A stretch of DNA of 5,397 nt, taken from positions 1 through 5,397 of the forward strand of contig CAMKTM010000166.1 of NCBI GenBank assembly GCA_946415695.1, given 5' to 3'. Below, in pieces: positions 1 through 5,364 of this stretch (its first letter is position 1; each line of letters starts with the position of its first letter). Made by a program: the position numbers and the translations under genes. The notes under the pieces are model-generated. The model had not been told where the DNA came from. It worked only from the letters and a program-made list of their open reading frames with translations, and made no database searches. Origin of the DNA: an uncultured Prevotellaceae bacterium. Lineage in GTDB: Bacteria; Bacteroidota; Bacteroidia; Bacteroidales; Bacteroidaceae.

Positions 1-1895
1 CGCTCGATGGCTGCACTGTTGCAGATGTGGCGAAGGATGGGATAGGGGAAGGCTGTGCGGAGCTGACGGCTTGCCTCCAGGAAGCGCTCGTACTGTTGCT
101 CGGAGAAAGCATCGAAGGCATCGGCGTCGCTGCCCACGAAATGCGTGAAGACGGAGCGCGGGATGAGTGCTGTCTGCCCCTGCAGACGCTTGATGAGCGC
201 GGGCATGTCGTTCTCGGGATGGAAGCCCAGGCGGTGCATCCCGGTGTCGAGCTTGATGTGGACGGGAAAATTCGTGATGCCCTCGTGCTCGGCAGCATGG
301 ATGAGGGCGTCGAGCAGGCGGAAACTATAGACCTCGGGTTCGAGGTGGTACTGGAAGAGGGTGCTGAAGCTGCTCATTTCGGGGTTCATCACCATGATGC
401 CCTGCGTGATGCCCTTCTCGCGAAGCGTCACGCCCTCGTCGGCCACAGCCACGGCGAGATAATCGACATGATGGTCCTGAAGCGTCTTTGCCACCTCGAC
501 CGCTCCTGCCCCGTAGGCATCGGCTTTCACCATGCAGACCATCTTCGTCTCGGGCTTCATAAAGGAGCGGTAGTAGTCAAGGTTTTTCACGATGGCGCTG
601 AGGTTGACTTCGAGAATCGTCTCGTGCACTTTCTTTTCCATTCGGTCGGTTATGCGCTCGAAGTGGAAGCTGCGGGCGCCCTTGATGAGGACGAGTTGAT
701 GCTGGAGCAGGGTGAGGGTGCCCGAAGCCAGCAGCGCATCTGTGTTGGGGAAGTAGCGGCATTTTATGGGCAGCCCGGCGAAGCAGTCCATGTGGGCGGA
801 GATGATGCCTCCCACGGCCAAGAGGTTGTTGACGCCACGCCCGTCGAGCAGCTTCGCCAGCTGGCTGTAGAGGGCGTGGGGCTCGATGCCGCTTTGCAGG
901 ATGTCGCTGAGGATAAGGGTGCGCTCACGGCCTTCCTTCTCCGGCCGCCTGTTCATAAAGTCGAGGGCGATGTCGAGGCTGCTGAGGTCGCTGTTGTAGG
1001 AGTCGTTGATGAGGGTGCAGTCGTTCTGTCCGTCCTTCACCTCCAGACGCATGGCGATGGGCTCCAGGGCGCGAATCCTTTCCTCGATGGTATCTTCGTC
1101 GAGCCCCAGTTCGAGGCAGGCAGCACGGCAAAGCGCCTTGTTGTCCTCGTAGGCATTCCCCGTGCTCGGACAGGCTATGAGCCGTGCATGAGGAGCGGAC
1201 TTGCGGATGCAACTTTCCACGATGGCATCGCCAGAAGGATAGATGACGGTCGCTGCGTCTTTCATAAGCTGCATCTTCTCGAGGCATTTCTCTTCCATTG
1301 ACGTGAAGTTCTCCTGATGGGCGCTGCCAAGGCTGGTGAAGATGCCGATGGTGGGGCGGATGATGCGTTCGAGGGCTGCCATTTCGTTCCTCTGCGAGAT
1401 GGCTGCCTCGAAGAGCGCCACTTCGGCCTTCTCCTCAAGACCCCAAACGGAAAGAGGCACGCCAATCTGCGAGTTATAGCTGCGGGGACTGCGCGTCACC
1501 ACGAAATTAGGCGCAAGCAACTGGTAGAGCCACTCCTTGACAAGCGTCTTTCCGTTGCTACCCGTAATGCCAATGACGGGGATGTGGAAGCGGGAACGGT
1601 GGTACGCAGCCAACGTCTGCAGCGCTGTAAGCGTGTCAGGCACAAAAAGGAATACAGCATCGGGGAAATCATCCTGCGGCTCTTCGCTCACCACAAAGGC
1701 CCGAACGCCACGCCGATAAAGGTCGGCAACGTAATGATGCCCATTGCCGCGTTCCGTCTTAATCGCGAAGAAAAGCGTCGATTCCGGGTAACAAAGGCTG
1801 CGGCTGTCTGTCAGCAACCAACCTACTTCACGGTTCCTGTTAACCAATGTCTTTGCTCCTATTACAGAAGCTATGTCGAGCGTGTTGTACATCAT
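1..1895 (-). CDS. murF-alr: Bifunctional UDP-MurNAc-tripeptide:D-Ala-D-Ala ligase / alanine racemase (MurF-Alr fusion), 3' end cut by window edge
   Basis: This is a cytoplasmic peptidoglycan-precursor enzyme. The MurF half uses ATP to join D-Ala-D-Ala to UDP-MurNAc-tripeptide; the Alr half is a PLP enzyme interconverting L- and D-alanine. Reading the minus strand from 1895 gives 631 codons without a stop, leaving at position 1. MurF part (about 1-418): DSR at 30-32, P-loop GITGSNGKT at 109-117 (Lys116), E163 in FEAAIS, SAHQEN at 191-196, NDSYN at 297-301. Alr part (from about 419): PLP-lysine motif VKADAYG with Lys457, DTGMHRLGF with Arg555, and CNSAAIE at 625-631. The fusion is typical of Bacteroidetes, where the protein is roughly 820 aa, so about 190 residues, including the second catalytic Tyr of Alr, lie outside. 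ATG codons stand in tandem at 1895 and 1892 and either could be the start; an in-frame TAA at 1904-1902 excludes anything further upstream. No Shine-Dalgarno is seen. It lies 127 bp behind the GSCFA gene on the same strand, probably cotranscribed. Confidence 0.95.
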   Translation of the reverse strand, partial: MMYNTLDIASVIGAKTLVNRNREVGWLLTDSRSLCYPESTLFFAIKTERGNGHHYVADLYRRGVRAFVVSEEPQDDFPDAVFLFVPDTLTALQTLAAYHRSRFHIPVIGITGSNGKTLVKEWLYQLLAPNFVVTRSPRSYNSQIGVPLSVWGLEEKAEVALFEAAISQRNEMAALERIIRPTIGIFTSLGSAHQENFTSMEEKCLEKMQLMKDAATVIYPSGDAIVESCIRKSAPHARLIACPSTGNAYEDNKALCRAACLELGLDEDTIEERIRALEPIAMRLEVKDGQNDCTLINDSYNSDLSSLDIALDFMNRRPEKEGRERTLILSDILQSGIEPHALYSQLAKLLDGRGVNNLLAVGGIISAHMDCFAGLPIKCRYFPNTDALLASGTLTLLQHQLVLIKGARSFHFERITDRMEKKVHETILEVNLSAIVKNLDYYRSFMKPETKMVCMVKADAYGAGAVEVAKTLQDHHVDYLAVAVADEGVTLREKGITQGIMVMNPEMSSFSTLFQYHLEPEVYSFRLLDALIHAAEHEGITNFPVHIKLDTGMHRLGFHPENDMPALIKRLQGQTALIPRSVFTHFVGSDADAFDAFSEQQYERFLEASRQLRTAFPYPILRHICNSAAIE

Positions 1896-1898
1896 GGT

Positions 1899-1990
1899 AA
1901 TTTACTATTTGACAATCCTTATTTATTTACGATTTTACGATTTACTATTTACGATTTATGTACTATTTGGTAATTTTGCTATTTACGATG
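1899..1990. repeat. AT-rich degenerate heptad/octad repeat in the GSCFA to murF-alr spacer
   Basis: TTTACGAT occurs at 1926-1933, 1934-1941, 1948-1955 and 1982-1989, and the variant TTTACTAT at 1901-1908 and 1941-1948, with a diverged TGTACTAT at 1959-1966. The core copies are 7 to 8 bp apart. Read on the minus (transcribed) strand they are ATCGTAAA/ATAGTAAA units, so each carries TAA or TAG. The block sits just upstream of the murF-alr start and is much more AT-rich than the flanking genes. No consensus Bacteroidetes -7 box (TAnnTTTG) is seen on the minus strand here, which favours cotranscription with the gene upstream. Confidence 0.8.
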
Positions 1991-2003
1991 CGGACGCTGT
2001 TTC

Positions 2004-2024
2004 TTAACTCTTCACTCTTCACTC
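2004..2024 (-). repeat. Three tandem heptads (GAGTGAA, GAGTGAA, GAGTTAA) overlapping the GSCFA stop codon
   Basis: On the plus strand the units are TTAACTC (2004-2010), TTCACTC (2011-2017) and TTCACTC (2018-2024). Read in the direction of the GSCFA gene they form GAGTGAA twice and GAGTTAA once. The TGA stop of the GSCFA gene (2025-2023) lies at the start of the array. Because 7 is not a multiple of 3, three successive units put TGA or TAA into all three frames. Confidence 0.8.
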
Positions 2025-2940
2025 ATCCCCCATGGGGGTTAGAGGCTTTATGGCCCTTTGCTTTTCTGACAGGTTCGTAGTCTTTCAGGTATTGTTGCAT
2101 CTCCTCCGACATGCAACTTTCCGCCATTCTTTGCCAAATGTAGTTCACCGCAGCTGGAGCCGGATGAATCATGTCGTCAGCATAGAAGCGGTAGTCGCGA
2201 AGCTCGTCGAGCAGGAGTTCATAGGCAGGGAAGTAGCTTGCTTTCTCGGGAAAGAGACGGCACACCTCATCGACCGACAGCAGCAGCGTCGCCTTTGCCA
2301 ACTGGCTGCCGTGGAAGCCATACTTCCTGTAGCGGTAAGGGCTGACGGTAAAGACAACCCGCAACTTCGGACAAGCCTCCGAGAGGAGTTCCATCATGCC
2401 GGACAATGTCTCCGTGCAAGCCTCAACATCCAGCGCAACTTCCTCGAACTGACGGCTCGGCACTTTATGGCAGTTCGACACCGTCATTCCGTTCTCCTTC
2501 AGACGATAGCACACATTCGTGCCGAGAGTGACGAACAGAAAGTCAGCCCCCCGAAGCGCTTCGCCAAGTCCGAGGAAAGTTTTTCCGATTGTCTCGCGAA
2601 ACCTGTCCTTGTCGGTGTCGCTGAGAAGCGTACTTGCCCACCAGCAACGCCATACAGCCTCCCCCTTCCCCTCCAAAGGAAGGGAGAACAGCGGAAGAGT
2701 TTCAGCTCCTTTGGAGAAGGTTAGGGAGAGGCTTTCCTGCACTTGAATCCTGATACTCTCGGGGTTGTAGGTCACGCCCAAGGGGTTGCAGACAGCATCG
2801 AGTCCATAGCTCTGGAACAGCTCACCCATGTTCTGCGCGAAGCACGACCCGAGCAGGACAAAATGCTGATGCGCCTGCATCGGATTTATCCACTTCGGCA
2901 CGTCAACCAGAGTTCGGAAAAGCATCTCGTCAGCCTTCAT
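2023..2940 (-). CDS. GSCFA-domain protein (uncharacterised SGNH-hydrolase-like family)
   Basis: This 305-residue protein belongs to the GSCFA family, named for its N-terminal motif. Visible blocks are LLGSCFAQNMG with GSCFA at 31-35 (candidate nucleophile Ser32), NPLGVTYNP at 52-60, TLGTN at 138-142, NCHKVPS at 156-162, TVSPYR at 198-203 and DDMIHP at 255-260. The Ser, GTN and D-x-x-H arrangement (Asp256, His259) resembles SGNH/GDSL hydrolases, so an esterase or acyl-hydrolase activity is plausible; I know of no confirmed substrate. There is no signal peptide or membrane segment, so it is probably cytoplasmic. The ATG at 2940 is 22 nt below a predicted start site and the leader is A-rich without a Shine-Dalgarno. 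It precedes murF-alr on the same strand, which hints at an envelope role but does not prove one. Oddities: residues 70-95 are encoded entirely by a palindromic repeat, and the last few codons also look repeat-derived. Confidence 0.92.
   Translation of the reverse strand: MKADEMLFRTLVDVPKWINPMQAHQHFVLLGSCFAQNMGELFQSYGLDAVCNPLGVTYNPESIRIQVQESLSLTFSKGAETLPLFSLPLEGKGEAVWRCWWASTLLSDTDKDRFRETIGKTFLGLGEALRGADFLFVTLGTNVCYRLKENGMTVSNCHKVPSRQFEEVALDVEACTETLSGMMELLSEACPKLRVVFTVSPYRYRKYGFHGSQLAKATLLLSVDEVCRLFPEKASYFPAYELLLDELRDYRFYADDMIHPAPAAVNYIWQRMAESCMSEEMQQYLKDYEPVRKAKGHKASNPHGG
2026..2047 (-). repeat. Candidate degenerate repeat copy at the GSCFA 3' end, including the palindrome CCCCCATGGGGG
   Basis: The minus strand carries AGCCTC (2047-2042), TAACC (2041-2037) and a perfect 12-bp palindrome (2038-2027), immediately before the GSCFA stop. 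AGCCTC and TAACC are also shared, in order, with one arm of the larger palindromic repeat at 2656-2733. It encodes most of the C-terminal ASNPHGG tail. The relationship to the larger element rests on short words and is tentative. Confidence 0.4.
2656..2733. repeat. 78-bp imperfect palindromic repeat element inserted in frame in the GSCFA gene
   Basis: The left arm (about 2656-2686) and the right arm (about 2706-2733) are imperfect inverted copies. Read inward, each begins AGCCTCYCCCT and contains CTCCAAAGGA, with a 2-nt length difference between these blocks and an approximately 19-nt centre. From AGC to GCT the element is exactly 78 bp and coincides with codon boundaries, giving residues 70-95 of the GSCFA protein (SLSLTF...GKGEA). 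Composition differs from the flanking gene: it is rich in C runs on one strand. GSCFA proteins normally have a variable linker between the NPLGVTYNP block and the following W-containing segment, which is where this sits, so the element may have enlarged or replaced a tolerant loop. From memory, similar CCTCCCC...CCTCCAAAGG palindromes occur in intergenic regions of Prevotella-type genomes; this was not checked. Confidence 0.75.
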
Positions 2941-2968
2941 TTCTTTGTTTTTATCTGAATTTATCGCA

Positions 2969-3000
2969 CAAAGTTACGCATAAGCAGCCAAACAGCCAAA
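2969..3000 (-). promoter_or_regulatory. Bacteroidetes-type promoter for the GSCFA (and probably murF-alr) transcript
   Basis: On the minus strand a perfect -7 box TAACTTTG lies at 2976-2969 and a -33 TTTG at 3000-2997, with a 20-bp spacer. This matches the Bacteroidetes primary sigma consensus (TTTG, about 19-20 bp, TAnnTTTG). The predicted start is near 2962, leaving a leader of about 22 nt that is A-rich and lacks a Shine-Dalgarno, as is usual in this phylum. A second TTTG at 2992-2989 is too close to the -7 box to serve. Confidence 0.75.
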
Positions 3001-3152
3001 CTTTTCCCTCGTTTTTCTTTGCGCATATACCTTTTTTATAAGAAAAAGACTCAACCTCCTTCTTTGTTTTATTATCTATGAAAGCTGTAAAGAGTCATAT
3101 GGTAACGGAGTAAGAGTTCCGGGCGCGGCACGAATCGGGTGATGCGGCAGAG

Positions 3153-3234
3153 CATCTTCTTTGCTTGTACATGTAGAAGCAATTGCACGTACATGTAAAA
3201 GCAATTGCTTCTACATGTACAAGCAAAGAACATG
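3153..3234. repeat. Long perfect inverted repeat (30-bp arms, 14-nt loop) with nested 22-bp direct repeats
   Basis: Arms 3157-3186 and 3201-3230 are exact reverse complements over 30 bp. With one C/C mismatch they extend to 34 bp (3153-3186 and 3201-3234). The loop is ACGTACATGTAAAA (3187-3200). Inside, units beginning TACATGTA start at 3168, 3190 and 3212, a 22-bp spacing; the first two share TACATGTA-N-AAGCAATTGC and the third diverges after AAGCAA. TACATGTA and GCAATTGC are themselves palindromes. The structure lies between the two divergent promoters, upstream of both predicted start sites, and has no T-run, so it does not look like a terminator for either flanking gene. Its function is unknown. 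Confidence 0.9.
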
Positions 3235-3306
3235 GTATGGGATGAAAGGTGACGGAGGATAGCGAAAGTGTTTCCCCGGAATGTGTTTTGGCTTAATGGT
3301 TGATGA

Positions 3307-3320
3307 GGTAAAAGGTAAAA
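3307..3320 (+). repeat. Two tandem GGTAAAA heptads
   Basis: GGTAAAA occurs at 3307-3313 and again at 3314-3320. It has the same period and composition as the array running through the dxs 3' end, but here it follows no recognisable gene on the plus strand. Confidence 0.6.
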
Positions 3321-3402
3321 CCCTAATCGGTCATTAGACCAACACCTTATTTGTTTTCGTCATTTTCTTGTTCCTCTTTTTCTCCTTTTCACTTTTTTTT
3401 CG

Positions 3403-3410
3403 TACCTTTG
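3403..3410 (+). promoter_or_regulatory. -7 promoter box of dxs (TACCTTTG)
   Basis: TACCTTTG matches the Bacteroidetes TAnnTTTG box exactly. The predicted start is near 3417, giving a leader of roughly 17 nt before the GTG start. No good TTTG or TTG -33 element lies about 20 bp upstream; that region is a T/C-rich run, so this may be a -7-dominated or regulated promoter. Confidence 0.65.
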
Positions 3411-3433
3411 CCCCCGAAATAAATTGAAACAGC

Positions 3434-5311
3434 GTGGAAAAAGAGCCTAAAAAGCTACTCACAAACATAAAGTTTCCTGCTGACCTTCGGGCTTTGCCCT
3501 TGGAAGCGCTGCCTCAGGTGTGCAGTGAGCTTCGCTGGGAGATCATTCAGGAAATGGCAAACAATCCGGGGCATTTCGCCAGTTCGCTGGGCGTGGTGGA
3601 GCTGACTGTTGCCTTGCACTATGTGTTCGACACGCCCCAAGACCGCATTGTGTGGGACGTCGGGCATCAGGCTGCGGGGCACAAGATTCTGACGGGTCGG
3701 CGCGAAGCCTTCCATACCTATCGGCACTTGGGCGGTCTGCGACCGTTCCCGTCGCCCGACGAGAGCGAGTACGACACGTTTGCCTGCGGACATGCGTCGA
3801 ACAGCATCTCGGCGGCGCTGGGCATGGCTGTTGCGAGCGGCGACAGCAGAAAGGTGGTGGCTGTCATCGGCGACGGAAGCATGAGCGGAGGCCTTGCCTT
3901 CGAAGGGCTGAACAATGCCAGCAGCACGCCGAACAACTTGCTCATCATCCTGAACGACAACAACATGAGCATCGACCGCAGCGTAGGGGGCATGAAGCAT
4001 TACCTGCACCAGTTGCACACGTCGAGCCTCTACAACACGGTGCGTTTCCGCCTCTCGAACGGACTGGTGCGCATGGGTGTCCTCAGCGAAAAGAGGCGGC
4101 AGCGGATTCTGCGCTTCAACAATTCCCTGAAGGCTTTGCTCAACAATCAGCAGAACATCTTCGAGGGACTGAACATCCGCTACTTCGGACCTGTCGATGG
4201 CCACAACGTCATCGAACTCGTTGGCACGCTCCGGCAGATAAAGGACATGAAGGGACCGAAACTGCTGCACATTCACACCGTCAAGGGCAAGGGCTTCAAG
4301 GCTGCCGAGAAGAACCCGACGGTCTATCATGCTCCGGGCAAGTACGACCCCGAGACGGGGGAGCGCGTCAAGGACAATTGCGAGAACATGCCGCCAAAGT
4401 TTCAGGATGTCTTTGGCGAGACAGTGCTCGAGCTGGCGCGACAGAACGACAAGATTGTGGGCATCACGCCTGCCATGGCTACGGGCTGCAGCCTTAACAT
4501 CATGATGAAGGAAATGCCAAAGCGCACCTTCGATGTGGGTATTGCCGAAGGCCATGCCGTCACCTTCTCCGGAGGCTTGGCGAAAGAGGGATTGATTCCC
4601 TTCTGCAACATATATTCTTCCTTTGCCCAACGTGCCTTCGACCACATCATCCACGACGTCGCCCTGTGCAATCTCCATGTCGTCTTCTGCTTCGACCGCG
4701 CAGGACTTGTTGGGCAGGACGGCGCCACGCATCACGGCGCCTTCGACCTCGCGGCACTTCGACCCATCCCCAATCTCACCATTGCATCGCCCATGAACGA
4801 GCACGAACTGCGCTGCTTGATGTACACGGCGCAGCTGCCCGACAAGGGACCCTTCGTCATTCGCTATCCAAGAGGACGAGGTGTGCTGACCGACTGGCGA
4901 TGCCCCTTCGAGGAACTCCCGACGGGACGCGGACGCAAGCTTTCCGACGGAAAGGATGTGGCCATCCTCAGCCTCGGACCATTAGGGAACACCGTGGCGA
5001 AGGTCGTCAGCCAGCTACGGGAAGAAGGACTCTCTGTTGCCCACTACGACATGCGGTTCCTCAAACCCATCGACGAGGACATCCTGCAAGAGGTGGGCAC
5101 CACATGCCGCCGCATCGTGACCGTCGAGGACGGCGTCATCCGGGGGGGGCTTGGCTCCGCAGTACTTGAGTACATGGCAGACCACAACCTGCATCCCGAA
5201 GTCATACGCCTCGGCCTTCCCGACCACTTCGTAGAGCATGGCACCCCCAACGAGCTTTACCACCTTGTAGGACTGGACGCAGAAAGTATAAAAGAAAAGG
5301 TGAAAGGGTGA
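3434..5311 (+). CDS. dxs: 1-deoxy-D-xylulose-5-phosphate synthase (Dxs)
   Basis: Dxs condenses pyruvate and glyceraldehyde 3-phosphate, with loss of CO2, to form DXP; it is a cytoplasmic thiamine-diphosphate enzyme and first step of the MEP isoprenoid pathway. DXP also feeds thiamine and, in many bacteria, PLP synthesis. At 625 aa it is full length. Visible features: PGHFASSLG with His47, DVGHQ with His78, the ThDP/Mg motif GDGSMSGG (147-153) followed by NDNNMSI (174-180), His299 in YHAPGKYD, AEGHA with Glu372, NIYSSFAQRAFD (Tyr394, Arg400), and DRAGLVGQDGATHHG (Arg422, Asp429, His433), then the C-terminal transketolase domain (about 500-620). The start is GTG: an in-frame TGA at 3425-3427 allows nothing upstream, and the next residues already align with the family. 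Residue 81 is Ala where most homologues have Tyr. An eight-G run spans codons 570-572 without breaking the frame. The last codons (EKVKG) merge into a purine-rich heptad repeat. Confidence 0.98.
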   Translation: MEKEPKKLLTNIKFPADLRALPLEALPQVCSELRWEIIQEMANNPGHFASSLGVVELTVALHYVFDTPQDRIVWDVGHQAAGHKILTGRREAFHTYRHLGGLRPFPSPDESEYDTFACGHASNSISAALGMAVASGDSRKVVAVIGDGSMSGGLAFEGLNNASSTPNNLLIILNDNNMSIDRSVGGMKHYLHQLHTSSLYNTVRFRLSNGLVRMGVLSEKRRQRILRFNNSLKALLNNQQNIFEGLNIRYFGPVDGHNVIELVGTLRQIKDMKGPKLLHIHTVKGKGFKAAEKNPTVYHAPGKYDPETGERVKDNCENMPPKFQDVFGETVLELARQNDKIVGITPAMATGCSLNIMMKEMPKRTFDVGIAEGHAVTFSGGLAKEGLIPFCNIYSSFAQRAFDHIIHDVALCNLHVVFCFDRAGLVGQDGATHHGAFDLAALRPIPNLTIASPMNEHELRCLMYTAQLPDKGPFVIRYPRGRGVLTDWRCPFEELPTGRGRKLSDGKDVAILSLGPLGNTVAKVVSQLREEGLSVAHYDMRFLKPIDEDILQEVGTTCRRIVTVEDGVIRGGLGSAVLEYMADHNLHPEVIRLGLPDHFVEHGTPNELYHLVGLDAESIKEKVKG

Positions 5312-5351
5312 AAAGGTAAAAAGTGAAAGAGAGGTTAGAGGTTAGAGGTTA
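5299..5351 (+). repeat. Purine-rich heptad repeats running through the dxs stop codon, ending in three exact GAGGTTA copies
   Basis: From about 5299 the sequence is a drifting series of GGTGAAA, GGTAAAA and AGTGAAA-like heptads that includes the dxs TGA stop (5309-5311). It ends in three exact GAGGTTA units at 5331-5337, 5338-5344 and 5345-5351. The units carry TGA, TAA or, across unit junctions, TAG. The final 15 bp of the window are nearly the reverse complement of part of this array (13 of 15 against AGAGGTTAGAGGTTA). Confidence 0.8.
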
Positions 5352-5356
5352 GAGAA

Positions 5357-5364
5357 TACCTTTG
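5357..5364 (+). promoter_or_regulatory. Possible -7 box downstream of dxs
   Basis: TACCTTTG here is identical to the dxs -7 box and fits TAnnTTTG. It could start transcription of a plus-strand gene beyond the window. No TTTG -33 element is seen at the proper distance and the box may be a chance match. Confidence 0.3.

Larger units (their letters stand above)
2941..3433. other. Divergent intergenic region (493 bp) between the GSCFA gene and dxs
   Basis: I find no convincing protein gene here. It contains the minus-strand promoter of the GSCFA gene near its left end, a GC-richer stretch (about 3117-3155), the long inverted repeat at 3153-3234, two GGTAAAA heptads at 3307-3320, a short imperfect palindrome CTAAT-CGGTC-ATTAG at 3323-3337, a pyrimidine-rich run at about 3361-3400, and the dxs -7 box. 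A minus-strand reading frame of 53 codons (3233-3072) crosses the inverted repeat, but it is probably incidental. No tRNA or recognisable riboswitch is apparent. Confidence 0.7.

Noticed and set aside
27..1301. A 424-codon plus-strand reading frame
   Set aside because: It lies wholly antisense to the murF-alr gene, whose minus-strand translation shows a P-loop, PLP-lysine motif and other conserved blocks. The plus frame has no recognisable domain and reflects GC-rich codon structure.
2027..2038. CCCCCATGGGGG as a terminator hairpin
   Set aside because: It is a perfect palindrome but has no room for a loop, lies before the stop codon and has no T-tract on the minus strand.
2032..2724. A 230-codon plus-strand reading frame
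   Set aside because: It is antisense to the GSCFA gene, which carries all conserved blocks and a good promoter.
3072..3233. A 53-codon minus-strand frame (starting MFFACTCRSN) across the long inverted repeat
   Set aside because: Nearly half of it is the translated inverted repeat, there is no -7 box or convincing start context, and no family is recognised. It is more likely repeat-derived, although a conserved copy elsewhere would reopen the question.
3168..3233. CRISPR array
   Set aside because: The 22-bp units are directly adjacent without unique spacers and there are only about three, the last diverged. No cas gene is present.
3153..3234. Rho-independent terminator
   Set aside because: The stem is very long, has AT-rich palindromic words and no following T-run, and is not downstream of either flanking gene.
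3323..3337. CTAAT-CGGTC-ATTAG as a dxs operator
   Set aside because: The arms are only 5 bp and an alternative GGTC-ATTA-GACC pairing overlaps. That is too little to call a regulatory site without conservation data.
3652..4497. A 281-codon plus-strand frame within dxs
   Set aside because: It overlaps dxs in another frame, and its product is low-complexity, rich in Arg, His and Gln, with no domain.
3455..4804. A 449-codon minus-strand reading frame
   Set aside because: It is antisense to dxs, which is unmistakable by motif and full length. The antisense product shows no family features.
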